Assembly: GCA_030562195.1 (NCBI GenBank)
Contig: CM060201.1
Location: 28,688,067-28,752,066, forward strand
DNA: 64,000 bases
From: Nipponacmea schrenckii
Lineage: Eukaryota; Mollusca; Gastropoda; Lottiidae
Direction of reading: 5' to 3'
Shown piece by piece: positions 1 through 10,434 of this stretch. The notes below the pieces were generated by a model. The model did no database searches. It had not been told where the DNA came from and saw only the letters and a program-made list of their open reading frames with translations. Both the position numbers and the translations under genes were made by a program. Every line of letters starts with the position of its first letter. The first letter of the stretch is position 1.

Positions 1-209
1 CCCTTTAACTGGAGGTCATAACCACCATAAACTTTATCCGTGTTTAAGTGTCTAATGATATTTTTTCTGATATGGAAAAAATAAAATGAAATAAGAATAG
101 GGATAGACTTATAGTACACTAATCGGGGAGACAGACAGACAGATGGCTTAACAGTTTAATGATAGGGATGGGTATAATAGAGTGCGGAAATGGGGTATTC
201 AAGTCAAAT

Positions 210-337
210 CTTTGGGATTAAAAGGGAACAAAAGATTCACACAGGTCTAACCAGACTTCGCACCAACAACGTACTACGAGACCACAAGTTCAATGCCATT
301 AAGTGTCGCTGCGGCCAAGTTCCCACAAGGTCGTATG
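210..337 (+). pseudogene. LINE-type ORF, C-terminal part, upstream half
   Basis: In one forward frame the sequence reads a stretch beginning IHTGLTRLRTNN and ending in CRCGQVPTR. The pattern LTRLRT...C-x-CG is typical of the extreme C-terminal zinc-knuckle region of LINE/RNase H-type ORFs. The frame stops abruptly where the 5' LTR starts at 338. The matching continuation lies beyond the 3' LTR at 5752. I infer that the LTR element inserted into an older LINE copy. No other LINE domain is visible to the left, so the copy was probably already truncated. Confidence 0.5.
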
Positions 338-714
338 TGTGACACTTTATAGGTTCGGATGTAGTCCCTTTAATCTAACTACAATTTATTTGATATTGTA
401 TTATTGTTTTTAACTGAAAAGGTAATGAGAGAGTGTCTTGTATTATTAATCTAGATTAATGCTGACTGTGCATGCATGTTTGGAGTGGACAGCTTGCATT
501 AAAGCTGCGCCAGCCAATAGTCTGCATGTTGGGCATCCAGGGTCCAGGTCGTGGTATAAGAGAGCTTGTCAAGATCTGGACCGGGAGGGAGAACAGGGGA
601 AGATTCGCCGCCACCAATCTCCTATATCTCTCTCACCACCTTTTCAGAAGATCCATACCTAATAAATATATTAAAACACAACGTGAAGTCATTTCAACAT
701 CTAGAAGTGCTACA
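338..714 (+). repeat. 5' LTR
   Basis: Direct copy of 5376-5751, with about a dozen substitutions and one single-base indel. It starts TGTGACAC and ends AGTGCTACA; identity stops exactly there. A TATAAG motif near 555 and an AATAAA near 660 could be the promoter and polyadenylation signal of the LTR. Confidence 0.9.
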
Positions 715-729
715 TCTATACACTTCTTT

Positions 730-747
730 TGGTGCCGTGACCAGGAT
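730..747 (+). other. Candidate tRNA primer-binding site
   Basis: TGGTGCCGTGACCAGG begins 15 bp after the 5' LTR. A site beginning TGG (complement of the CCA tRNA tail) directly downstream of a 5' LTR is the expected primer site. The 15-bp gap is larger than usual and the tRNA was not identified. Confidence 0.5.
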
Positions 748-815
748 CTCGTACGGGCAAAGATATTACTCAAGAAACTTCAGTAAACTTCTGTTGGTAA
801 GTAACAATTTTTACT

Positions 816-1263
816 ATGGCTTCAGGTGATCAAGTTTTCGTAAACTTATCTAACCAAATTGGAGGTTTGACCTCCTCGTTATAAACAATAGTATAACCTC
901 TGCCGTATCTTCTTTTAAGGGGGATCCTAACGCATTCCGCGAATGTGCCAACCAGCGGAGGGAAGAAAATGCAGAGTCTATAAGATAAGTTTGGCAGGAA
1001 ATCCTGGCACCTGTCTGGTAAATATAGATAGGCAAAATATAAGATGTCTTGTGGACTCTGGGACAGCAGATATAAAAGAAACATGATATTAGGTATGGAT
1101 TTTCTGACACAAAAAGTGTACGGCTGTATTATGACTTGTCAGCTGTGAGGAGAAGAACCTGGTTTAATGATTGGTAACTCTGTTACCACATCAGAATTAG
1201 TCAGAACAAATCACAAATCACTACTAATTGTTCCGACTAACGAGACAAATAAGACCTACCTTA
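816..1263 (+). pseudogene. Gag start and aspartic protease remnant
   Basis: An ATG at 816 opens a short frame (MASGDQVFVNLSNQ) placed where gag should begin, but it stops within about 25 codons. Further on, around 1043-1075, a frame reads CLVDSGTAD, and around 1084-1110 it reads ILGMDFL. DSG/DTG followed by ILGMDFL is the signature of retrotransposon aspartic proteases. The distance from the gag start to the protease is far too short for a complete gag, so a large deletion is inferred. The frame is not continuous. Confidence 0.7.
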
Positions 1264-1267
1264 TTAA

Positions 1268-1750
1268 AGGGATAATAAGCGTTAGAATACACTCGTCCTA
1301 CGGCTTATATTTGTGTTTAATATTGACTATTAGTTAAATAAGTATGCATCCCACACTTTAACAAATTCTAAAAAGCCACAATAAAAATATATTCGGAATT
1401 TTAAAAAAGGTGAGCCAGCGACGATTCCATTCAGTTTGAGAATAAAAGCGTCTGGTAAATCAACGCTAAAACATTATTGTGCAATTCAACAGTAGGGGTC
1501 AAGGACGCGTGAAAACCCACATGTTAGAGTTACTTCCCTTTATATTTACACGATTTGAAAATCGCTTGATGGATGGCTCAAGCGTTTTATGATTAACTAC
1601 TTTATTTGGGTGATTTATCGGATTTTAGAGGGATTTTGATGTATACTAATAGGTATGACACCAGGTAAGTCCACTGATGGATATATACTGTTATTGTCCA
1701 AATTTGAGTGAACTTAAATTTTTATGTTCGTTCTAACGCCTATTATCCCT
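1268..1750. mobile_element. TTAA-flanked MITE (family 1), copy 1
   Basis: The element starts AGGGATAATAAGCGTTAGAA and ends with its inverted counterpart TTCTAACGCCTATTATCCCT. It is flanked on both sides by TTAA (1264-1267 and 1751-1754). Related copies occur at 11942, 23167 and about 62829, sharing the termini and internal segments such as TGACACCAGGTAAGT. It has no coding potential. Its place between protease and RNase H shows that it inserted after the LTR element. TTAA target duplication is typical of piggyBac-like transposases, but the terminal bases do not match the common piggyBac start. Confidence 0.85.
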
Positions 1751-1754
1751 TTAA

Positions 1755-2280
1755 AAAAGGGTACTGTTTTAGGCTCGCTGTCTAATTTAGACAACTATGA
1801 AGTAAGATCAGTGCAAAGTTGTCAAGTTTCCGGTGAGTCTGGTAAAAACGATCAGTTAAAAAACATTACCGTACCTGTTTATTTTCTTTCACTTAAATTT
1901 TCTAAGTCAGTTCAGAAATGGTCGGTACTAGAAAAAAAGGCATTTGCTATTAACTAAAGCCTTCAAAAATTGCATTTTTATTTGCATGGTTCTAATTTCG
2001 TTATACGAACAGACCACAAACCTCTCCAGTATATTCTTAATTCACCAATGAAGAATAAGAAGGTTCAAATGTGGGCTTGGAATATTTCATCTTTCAACTG
2101 TACAGTTGAATATATTAAAGGCGAATTTAATTCTTGCGCTGATATGCTGTCAAGATTGCCCGATAAAGCCTCACATGATCATTTATGTAGTTCTGAAAGG
2201 GAAGAATTGGAACCTGGTATAAGAGACCACAGCTTCGATGTAAATGTTATAAATTCAAATAAACTGAATCCTAGAGATTA
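1755..2280 (+). pseudogene. Retrotransposon RNase H domain, interrupted by a stop
   Basis: The frame up to 1957 carries the motif FSKSVQKWSVLEKKAFAI, the entry to the Ty3/gypsy RNase H domain. A TAA ends it, and the same frame resumes with LQKLHFYLHGSNFVIRTDHK and then FNSCADMLSRLP, the classic TDHK and ADxLSR motifs. A second stop lies at 2279-2281. No reverse transcriptase YxDD block is found upstream; the MITE and a deletion replace it. This is therefore a non-functional fragment of pol. Confidence 0.85.
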
Positions 2281-2350
2281 AGTTAAGTGCCAAGCGCCCA
2301 TTACTGATGATACGATCGAAATCCAGCATTTAAAATTAAACGAGTTTGAT

Positions 2351-3467
2351 ATGGTTGTTGAACAATCTAAAGATCAAAACATTATCAATATTCTCGACAA
2401 CCTAAAACAAGGGAAAGCTAAAATATGCAATCAATTTTTAGTAATTGAAAACCTTGTTTATTTTATATCTGACCCTTCTGTTGAACCAATAACACGTTTG
2501 TACATTCCGGAACATTTAGTCAGTGTATTGATAACCTCCTATCATGACAAGGCAGGTCACATGGGTGTTGACAAGGTATATGACACTATGAAAATCAAAT
2601 ATTATTTTCCTAACATGTATAAACAGTTACATGAGTATATTAACAAACGTGTGATTTGTCAAACTAGGGCGCTCACTCAACAAAACCCGAGTTTAGTGCA
2701 AAGTGACATTCCACCATTTCCTTTTGCTAAAATCAGCCTAGATCTGTCAGGTCCATATCACACCACTTTATCTGGCAATAAATACATAATCTCGTTTATT
2801 GACTGGTACAGTGGTATGTTCGAAAGTTTTCCTGTTCCTGATAAAACAGCACAAAATGTAGTTCACCTACTTGTAGACGAAATATTTCCAAGGCTTGGTT
2901 GTCCTTTGGAAATAGTTACCGATAATGGCACTGAAAACGTTAACAAGATGATGAAAGAAATGAATATTCATCATGTACTAACATCTTTCTATAATGCTCC
3001 AGCTAACGCAAAAGTTGAGCGATCCCATCGTACACTTCATGAACACATGGGATGTTAATTTAAATCAAGCACTTGCTGCTTTAAGGTTTAGTGTCAACGA
3101 ATCGACCAAGCAATCGCCTTTCTCTTTGTTATATTCAAGGGATCCGGTTCTACCAATTGATAATATATTTAAACCCAGACGTAAATACTTTGGTGAAGAT
3201 CATCATAAGATTGCTCTGGAGACGCAACACAAATCCTTTGTAATGGTTCATAGAAATTTAAAAAAGGCTAAAGACAAACAGTCGAAATATGCGGATAAAA
3301 ATGCCGTGGACACAAAGTTTGAAATTGGCATGCCCGTATATTTAGAGAACCATATAAAGAGGGGAAAACTTGATAGGAAGTGGCTTTCCTATTTTGGAAT
3401 CATTAAGCAAACTTCTGAATCAACTAGATGGAAACTCACGCCAGACATCTCCGTCTTGCTCACATAG
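2351..3467 (+). pseudogene. Retrotransposon integrase, frameshifted
   Basis: An N-terminal zinc-binding region is visible as HDKAGHMGVDK followed by VICQTRA; the second cysteine of the usual C-x2-C pair is missing. The catalytic core keeps the acidic residues: D in KISLDLSGPY, D in IVTDNGTENV and E in NAKVERSHRTL. Around 3035-3055 the frame shifts. The C-terminal part continues in another frame (AALRFSVNESTKQSPFSLLY, then GMPVYLENHI...KWLSYFGI, a GPY/F-like chromo-adjacent region) and ends at 3467. Domain order after RNase H supports Ty3/gypsy. Missing zinc ligand, frameshift and lost reverse transcriptase make it inactive. Confidence 0.9.
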
Positions 3468-3635
3468 GACGTACCTAAAGAGGCCATTGGACGTCTACTC
3501 CGGAAAACAAATCATGCTGCTACCCCCTCTGATAGTGAGGAGAGTGATAAAAGCGAAGCTAATGATAATGTACCCTCATTAACTCAACGCTATAAAAGAG
3601 AGAGAGAAAGTCCTTCCAGCGAAGAAGACATTCCA

Positions 3636-3860
3636 TTGATGGAACTCTCTAAGCGTTTAAGAGCTCGAGAAAAAGAAAGATCTAAAACTGATCAAAGAGC
3701 TCTGGAAAATGAAAGGATCGAAGAATCTGATATCGATCAAGACATGTCATCTGACGAAGATGATGAGCCGATCGAGGTTGACGCACTCAGTAAGAGGAAA
3801 CGTCGACGGAAAGTTGAAAATACAAAAATTCATCTAGAAGTGATAGCAAAGTTGCCTTGA
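3636..3860 (+). CDS. Short highly charged ORF in the retrotransposon
   Basis: An open frame of 74 codons rich in Lys, Arg, Glu and Asp lies between integrase and the membrane ORF. It has a basic start (SKRLRAREKERSK), an acidic middle (DMSSDEDDEP) and a basic cluster (SKRKRRRK). I do not recognise it. It could be the charged tail of the former pol polyprotein, which often follows the integrase GPY/F region, or chance. Nothing indicates that it is expressed alone. Confidence 0.3.
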   Translation: MMELSKRLRAREKERSKTDQRALENERIEESDIDQDMSSDEDDEPIEVDALSKRKRRRKVENTKIHLEVIAKLP

Positions 3861-4152
3861 CTAAAACCGGTTAAATGATGAAATTAATGGTCATCGACTG
3901 ATGCCATGATAGGTGTTGGCTGAATTTCTGTGATTACACCTATGATTATAAATTAATCCATTTTCAGGATTATGTTAAGGTAAACGTATGTACCTTGTGT
4001 GACATAGAATTTACTAATTATTCAACATTTTCACTGTTTATATTTGGATAATGTGGGTTACCTGATCCGGATTTTGCATCAACCGAGGCATTAAGGTTGA
4101 GTAAAAATGTAATGTTTAGACCACTAAATCACATTTCAACATCTCGTTCGAA

Positions 4153-4667
4153 ATGATACACGATCTTAAACCATTCTATCAGTATGTCAATGTAATATCT
4201 ATCGACATTGGTAGAGTTTCCATAGAAGAGGCTATAACTAAATATTATTTAGAATCTGATATATTGGCGATAAATCGCGCTCGAACAATATATATTAATA
4301 GCAGCGGACGCTCAATCTTGCAGTACACCTTTAATGTCTTATTGAATTGTCTGATTCAATTTTTCCTGAATGGGGTTATACTATTGTCCTATTGGTCATA
4401 ATTATTTTGGCATTAGTTATTATTGGCATTATTGTTTTCAAAAAATATAAACTTAATTGTCTGAGGTCAGGGAAGAAATTGAGAAAACCAACAACAGAAG
4501 AACCCACGAAGAAAGCAGAAACAGAGTACATTGCGCTTCAACAACTCCCAGTACAATTAACAACTGCACCGACAACTACACCAACAACAACATCCATTGG
4601 ATTGTATGCAGAAATACCTAGAGTACTACAATTAAAAGAAACCAGATCTGGTACTTCTCCTGTTTAA
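4153..4667 (+). pseudogene. Possible env-like remnant with one membrane segment
   Basis: Two overlapping forward frames, 4153-4401 and 4347-4667, lie where a third (env-like) ORF would sit, between integrase and the 3' LTR. The second frame has a strong hydrophobic segment, YTIVLLVIIILALVIIG, followed by a basic FKKYK stop-transfer and a Thr/Pro-rich cytoplasmic-type tail. The first frame looks like the tail end of an ectodomain, with no signal peptide visible. Errantivirus-like gypsy elements carry env genes of this layout, but sequence similarity to any env family was not recognised. The call rests on position and topology only. Confidence 0.35.
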
Positions 4668-4756
4668 ATTTGGTTCAAGAAAAATCACACTTAAGTTATA
4701 CAGACTGTTCCTGCTGTATCAACCCACTAAAACATCATCTTTTTCCGAATCCGCTG

Positions 4757-5000
4757 TTATTACCAGTAAGATCAAAACGTATATTACTTGATCTTGTTCC
4801 CGTTGTTCCAGTTGGATCAATACGTCAATTACTTGATCTTGTTCCAGTTGTTCCTGTTAGATCAATACGCAAATTACTTGATCCTGTTCCAGTTGTTCCA
4901 GTTAGATCAATACGTCAATTATTTATCTTGTTCCAGTTGTTCCAGTTAGATCAATACGTCAAATAATTGATCTTGTTCCAGTTGTTCCAGTAATACTTTA
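4757..5000 (+). repeat. 45-bp tandem repeat in the retrotransposon 3' region
   Basis: About five copies of a unit of about 45 bp, built from TTGATCTTGTTCCAGTTG, TTCCAGTTAGATCAATACG and TCAATTAC. Units are closely alike. It lies between the membrane ORF and the 3' LTR, a place where many gypsy elements carry tandem repeats. Confidence 0.85.
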
Positions 5001-5375
5001 TCGAACTTGTGGCAGTGTTTCTGGGTTCTAGTGTTAGCAGATAATAGATTATATGGACCGTATTCCGTTCCTGTTGCTAAAGCTGGTGGACACCGTTTGG
5101 ATATTCTGTTGAGTGAAACCAATGTTGGATTCTGTGTCTCTCGTGTTTGTGGCATCGAATATAATTATGATATAATAGTGAGTTATTGGAGTGTGCTTGA
5201 ACTCCTACCGATGTTTGTTCGTGTTTATGTGTTTATGTGTTTATTTTCGCGCTCTGCTTTTTTATTTGCTTTCATATATCTTTCAGGGCTACATTCAGAA
5301 CCATGTGATTAGTTTCTTTAGAAAGTTATGAACAAATAGTGTTTAGGACTATTGGTCTCCTTACAATGGGAGTAT

Positions 5376-5751
5376 TGTGACACTTTATAGGTTCTGATGT
5401 AGTCCCTTTAATCTAGCTACAATTTATTTGATATTATATTATTGTTTTTAACTGAAAAGGTGATGAGAGAGTGTCCTGTATTATTAATCTAGATTAATGC
5501 TGACTGTGCATGCATGTTTGGAGTGGACAGCTTGCATTAAAGCTGCGCCAGCCAATAGTCTACATGTTGGGCATCCAGGGTCCAGGTCGTGGTATAAGAG
5601 AGCTGTCAAGATCTGGACCGGGAGGGAGAACAGAGGAAGATTCGCCGCCACCAATCTCATATATCTCTCTCACCACCTTTTCAGGAGATCCATACCTAAT
5701 AAATATATTAAAACACAACGTGAAGTCATTTCTACGTCTAGAAGTGCTACA
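5376..5751 (+). repeat. 3' LTR
   Basis: Direct repeat of 338-714. It starts TGTGACAC directly after CAATGGGAGTAT, which may be a degraded polypurine tract, and ends GTGCTACA before CATGTCTTC. Confidence 0.9.
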
Positions 5752-5929
5752 CATGTCTTCATGCACTGAACTGAAACCCGATATTAAGCAACTGACAGAA
5801 TACCTGGAAACTCATGGCATACCACTCTCCATACAGAATATTTTGGCTCCCACGGACCACTGGATCACCATAATGGATCTCGTCTACCAATTATACACCA
5901 AATCTGTCTCGAACAGAGAGGTTTCTTAA
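5752..5929 (+). pseudogene. LINE-type ORF, C-terminal part, downstream half
   Basis: Directly after the 3' LTR a frame reads SSCTELKPDIKQLTEYLE, then HGIPLSIQNILAP, then DLVYQLYTKS, and stops at 5929. A cysteine followed by a helical 'KQLTEYLETHGIPLS...ILAP' tail is how LINE-type C-termini end after the zinc knuckle. The knuckle itself (CRCGQVPTR) lies just left of the 5' LTR. The two halves are related by removing the LTR element, with an offset of one base. The frame also resembles a calponin-homology segment of Ndc80, which I consider coincidental. Confidence 0.5.
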
Positions 5930-6987
5930 CACTTTTTACCACATCCCACTTATCTTTTATAAGTTTCATTGCAGAAACTTCAGAACATTCCCCCCCCCCC
6001 CTTTTTGATGAAAGCTTCCCCCCTCTTTTTCTCCTCTTCTCTCACTATTTTTTATTTATTTTTTTTTTTTTTATTCAGATCTCCAAGATTTTCCAACAGT
6101 AATCAAGATAATCGAACCAAACCAAACCAACAACTACCATTCGAATACCAATCAACAAGAACAACCATTATTAGAACGAGTTTGGAAGAATGAAGAAGAT
6201 CGAGTAACGCACGCCACATCATTCAGGGCCGAGTTTCACCGCCATGTCATTCCACCCGACCAGATCTCAAGATTTACCAACAACCAAACCAACAGCACAG
6301 AATCGTCCAATTTGAACTAATCCAACTACCAACTACTACGAATACCAACAACTACCTACCTAGTTTGCGATATCAGCAATTGCTGGAAGCGAACGTTAAC
6401 TTGTCATTACCAATCGACCTTCACACAGGTCATTCACTAATTGGATTTTGGAGTAGGGACATTAGGTGTCAGACTGTGGAGTAGAATATAGGAATTTCTC
6501 AACAAAAGGGTAGCCTCATTTCGAACGTAACGGCTGGACGGGGATTAAACTGGACAGACAAAGGAAACGTAGACAAAGGACGTTTACAGGAATAAATACA
6601 GGGGCAGATAAGGAATTTCATGCATTCTTTGGCTAGGGTCTGACGAAATCGGATCTAGACAGTAAAATACGATAAACTTGTCTCTTATCATAACCCAATG
6701 TACAATTATAGACCCTAGGACGACTGATATTGTTCAACAAATTACACAGATTAGAAAATAAATACTAACCGAATTTTTACCAGCTTTTGAATGACATATT
6801 TATGATACAGATTTCGTAATTATGGCTTAATTGCAGGACGTTAGAGTTTCACTTTGTAGATTGGACGTGGACTATATTAGATAAAATCTGAACGATATTC
6901 AGAAGCGGAGGGCAGATATTACACGAAACAATAAAGCATTATTATAGTAACTCACTACTTTAATAACTACGCACATAACGTTTCAAC
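5930..6987. other. No gene seen; poly-C and poly-T tracts
   Basis: A run of about 13 C at 5990-6002 is followed by C/T-rich sequence and a T-run near 6060-6072. The rest holds frequent CCAACAACTACC-type words and no frame with recognisable protein features. Confidence 0.6.
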
Positions 6988-7160
6988 ACTATGGAAGACC
7001 GAACAGCGCGATATTAAGAGTAATGCTTAACCCAAATTAGCCCAAGGTGTTATAAAAAGTGACGATTTTGTTGATAATTTTAATCTTCGGTGCATAGACT
7101 AATATTTTGCCACAGTCAACGTTTGAAAGGTCTTCCGATATTTTTTTCACAAAAAATAAT

Positions 7161-7182
7161 AATGACTACATATGTAGTCATT
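7161..7182. repeat. Perfect palindrome, copy 1
   Basis: The core TGACTACATATGTAGTCA (7163-7180) is a perfect 18-bp palindrome; flanking AA and TT extend it to 22 bp. The same core recurs at 7451-7468 and, with one change, at 7791-7808, all within the 6988-8361 element. Confidence 0.9.
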
Positions 7183-7450
7183 GGATTATTCTGTGTCTAT
7201 AAAATACGAATGGGGATTCAATATTTGCCTCACATAATTGAGGTGTAGTTACAATAAAAGTCATGCGTAGTTTCAAAACATGTTCATTATTTCATCTTGA
7301 GGACCAACCAAAACAACATCTTCACTACCAGTTCCACATTCAACACTAGCAAATGCATCTCTTAAGAAGCGATGGTGTTCTATTTTTCCGTGAAATCCTT
7401 TGGCATTCATGTTACACCAATCTATTAGTTTGTGTCACAGATTATCCCAA

Positions 7451-7468
7451 TGACTACATATGTAGTCA
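7451..7468. repeat. Perfect palindrome, copy 2
   Basis: Exact second copy of the 18-bp palindrome TGACTACATATGTAGTCA. Confidence 0.9.
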
Positions 7469-7790
7469 ACAAGAATTGAATGCTAACTACTTATAGATTT
7501 CAATCAAACAGACAATAAAACCAAGGTCTATTGTATCTTCAACTTCTACAAAATATAATTATAGGACTTTTAAACCATGTTTTACGCCTTTACGAAATAT
7601 TCTATCACAGGCCTAAAATATTGACAATATGTGGAAAATGGTGGAAATAAACAGTGTGAACACCAAATGAAAGCATTAGTTTCGTATATATATTCAATTT
7701 ATCTTGAAATTTAACATGATCAATATCATATAGTGAATTAATATCCATTCTTAAAGTTATTTTACCACATTCTTTTGTGTAATGAAATTA

Positions 7791-7808
7791 TGACCACATA
7801 TGTAGTCA
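7791..7808. repeat. Palindrome, copy 3 (one mismatch)
   Basis: TGACCACATATGTAGTCA, one base different from the other two copies. Confidence 0.85.
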
Positions 7809-7825
7809 TTGGGTAAATTTGGGTT

Positions 7826-7969
7826 AATTCAAACTCCTTCATTTGTTAGTCATTTTTAACATTTGTTAACAAAATCAACATTTGTTCATAAAAATCCAAT
7901 TACCTTCTCTAAATGTTGATTTTGTTAAACAAATGTTAAAAATGGCTAACAAATGAAGGAGTATGAATT
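7826..7969. repeat. Long inverted repeat (hairpin)
   Basis: The left arm, 7826-7883, and the right arm, 7911-7969, are inverted copies with few mismatches (TCCTTCATTTGTTAG against CTAACAAATGAAGGA; ACAAAATCAACATTT against AAATGTTGATTTTGT). The loop is about 27 nt. Part of the loop side (ACATTTGTTCAT...CTCTAAAT) recurs near 8135-8176. Confidence 0.9.
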
Positions 7970-8361
7970 AAGGATTAAGACGTCTTATTAATATTGGGTT
8001 GTTCGGTCTTCCATACAACATAATGTCTACATATCTTTGTATCAGATGAATTGTGCTTTAACTTAGATGTTTCTTGTTATATCGACTATTAAATTTTCAT
8101 GATTCCACCGTACATATTCAACAAGTTGTTGATGTAACATTTGTTCATCAAAATCTGAATTCTTTCTCTAAATCAATAATTTCTAAACTAACTTTGTATA
8201 TGCATACTGTTACCACTTTTTGTTTTTACTATTCAAGTTAAAAAAAGAAACAAGATTCAGTTTACATTCTTCGGCAACAAGAATCAGTAAGAATCAAGCA
8301 CTGAAAGCTAAGGATTGAGAATTAAGAAGTTTTAATATTGGGATGTTCGGCCTTCCATAGT

Positions 8362-9570
8362 ACAGACTTACTTTTCTTTCTTCCAAGACAACAACTTAAC
8401 CTTGACATTTTTTTTCATTATTTTTGATGAAACTATAATAATATCATGTAGTCACATCTACCGTGTAAACACTTTAACGCCTTTTGTGTTTGTTTTTTAT
8501 TTATTGTTGTTTAGAGCTTTTTGTTTTGTAACCTATAATAATGAATGAAGTAATAGAGATGGTATTTTAATTGTAGTTCCCTCAACATTCACAAAATACT
8601 TTAATACAAGATGTCTTGCTGTTAATAATGGATTGAAGAGTCTTTTCTAGAAGTGTCTTTATAACTCCAGCCTATTCATAATTCGTCCAAAGAATGATTC
8701 AAATATATATTTACTAACGGTAGGCCTGTACTTTGACTGCGTTCTTAATACAAATTTGATCCCCTGTTTTCATTTAAGATTTTGAACCGGCACATACAAA
8801 TCATATTATTACATTTCATTTATCAGATCTTATTAGGTGGTAAAAATATCCAACAGTTACAATTTTTTGTAGTGGGCATCATTTCAGCTCCCTCTTTATT
8901 ATTCAAAGGGTGTTTAAATCATTATTAAATCCGATATACATATAAATATAGTTATTATCTACCATGTATCTTCTTTACAAACTTGATTTTGCTTAAAAGC
9001 GTAAATAGAAATATCAGAGTGTACTAAAGAAGCTTGTGTTGAGTCTCAATGGAATCCGCCTGAATTATTTTTTTTTTTTAATTTTTGCTTTTAGTTTTCT
9101 TAGATCCGTTCATCCAACCAAAGGTTATGACGACAGATGAGAAAGTTTAGTAAACGGTTTATGTTTAGATATAACTATTAGATTATTAGATGAAGTAAGT
9201 TGAGTATTTGTCCATCCAAATTAAAAAGCCAGACTGTCAATTTAATAAATGACCTTTCCACAGTGTCATATTTTATCTGATATTTTAACTTATATATTGG
9301 ATCGTGTTACTCCACTTTTGAATTCAAGATCGTTATGCTCTGTTTCTTCTCCTTCAAGTCGATAGACTCTTGTATGTTTTCAAAACGGATAATGATAATA
9401 ATAAACTTTTAATTTTACATGGGTCAGAATTAGGTCCTCAAGTACATATGTATTAAATGAACAGATTTATGTTTCTGCGATTATGTACATGGCCACAAAA
9501 GATATATGTAATATGTCAAAGTACAATTTGTTTAAAAATACACAAGTACATGTGTATTAAATGGTTTATA
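8362..9570. other. No gene seen
   Basis: AT-rich sequence with short homopolymer runs (T-run near 9068-9080). No frame with recognisable protein features and no clear repeat. Confidence 0.6.
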
Positions 9571-9798
9571 CCCACTTCGCCCCTTCCCACATCGCCCCAA
9601 AACTATTCCCATTTCGCTCCTTCCATTCTGCCCCTTCCGAATTCGCCACTTTACTGTTTTGCCCCTTTCCCATCTTACCCCTTTTTCATTTTGTCCCTTT
9701 CTAAATTCGCCCCTTTCCCATATCGCCCCTTCCCATTTCGCCCCTTCTCATTTCGCCCTTTCTCATTTCGTCCTTTCTCATTTCGCCCCTTCCCATTA
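9571..9798 (+). repeat. Left arm, ~15-bp tandem array
   Basis: About fifteen degenerate copies of CCCATTTCGCCCCTT. GC content is far above the surrounding sequence. Confidence 0.9.
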
Positions 9799-10434
9799 TG
9801 ACAATAAGATTATACTCAAATTAGTTGAACACTCCGTTTTTATTAACCTATTAAATAAATCAGGATACATTGAAATAAAAAGCCTACTTTAGAAATTTAG
9901 ACATATAATTTACACAAAATTTTGCAAAATCTTTGTTCGCATACGGGTTAATATCTAGATTTATTTTGTAAAATGATTATATGGAACAACAATATTATTC
10001 TTTGATCATTATATATGTATTCTTTGATCATAATATATAAGACAATATAAAAATAAAGGTGATAATATCCTAAGAGAAACCACAATTGCACGAGGAATTC
10101 GGAACATCCGAATTAATACTTAAGCCGTTGCATTTAGTAAACATATTGTGTTCATACAGATCACAGACCGGCTCATTGGAACTGTAGTGTCCTAGCGGAC
10201 TTGCAGACGCACTTACAAAGCTTGATGGAGAATCTATAAGAGTTTAGTGATACCGGTACAAATCGGGGAGGTGAAATCCTTGTTGTGGACCAGTATAAAT
10301 TTCTGTTTAACAAACTACAGGGCGAATTTATGGTATATTATGTACATTTGTAGTACATCGGAAGGCCGTTTGCTTAAGCAAATGAACTAACAAAAATGAT
10401 GACTGTTCCTCTTTAAGTGGTAAAAGTGTTTTTA

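Larger units (their letters stand above)
338..5751 (+). mobile_element. Decayed Ty3/gypsy-type LTR retrotransposon
   Basis: Two direct repeats of 376-377 bp bound the element; both begin TGTGACAC and end GCTACA, the usual TG...CA termini. Inside, in order, are a candidate primer-binding site, a short gag start with an aspartic-protease remnant, an RNase H domain and an integrase domain. RNase H followed by integrase is the Ty3/gypsy order. Reverse transcriptase and nearly all of gag are absent, and the remaining frames carry stops and a frameshift, so this is a dead copy. The LTRs differ at about a dozen positions. The 4-bp flanks TATG (left) and CATG (right) may be a target-site duplication with one change. 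A MITE is nested at 1268-1750 and a membrane-segment ORF lies between integrase and the 3' LTR. Confidence 0.9.
6988..8361. mobile_element. Inverted-repeat (MITE-like) element
   Basis: The left end reads ACTATGGAAGACCGAACA followed by ...GATATTAAGA. The right end is its inverted counterpart, TGTTCGGCCTTCCATAGT at 8344-8361 preceded by TTTTAATATTGGGA. A second, nearly identical right end lies inside at about 7980-8015, preceded by the same GGATTAAGA-type sequence, so the element is either composite or has a duplicated end. No transposase frame is present. Internal features are three palindromes and a long hairpin, listed separately. Confidence 0.7.

Noticed and set aside
5754..5929. Resemblance of IKQLTEYLETHG...ILAPTDHW to the N-terminal domain of kinetochore protein Ndc80
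   Set aside because: The segment lies exactly at the LTR boundary and completes the LINE-type C-terminus interrupted at 337; similarity to Ndc80 is short and no other Ndc80 part follows.
9457..9892. Pro/Phe/Ser-rich open frames
   Set aside because: They run through the ~15-bp repeat arm of the foldback-like element.
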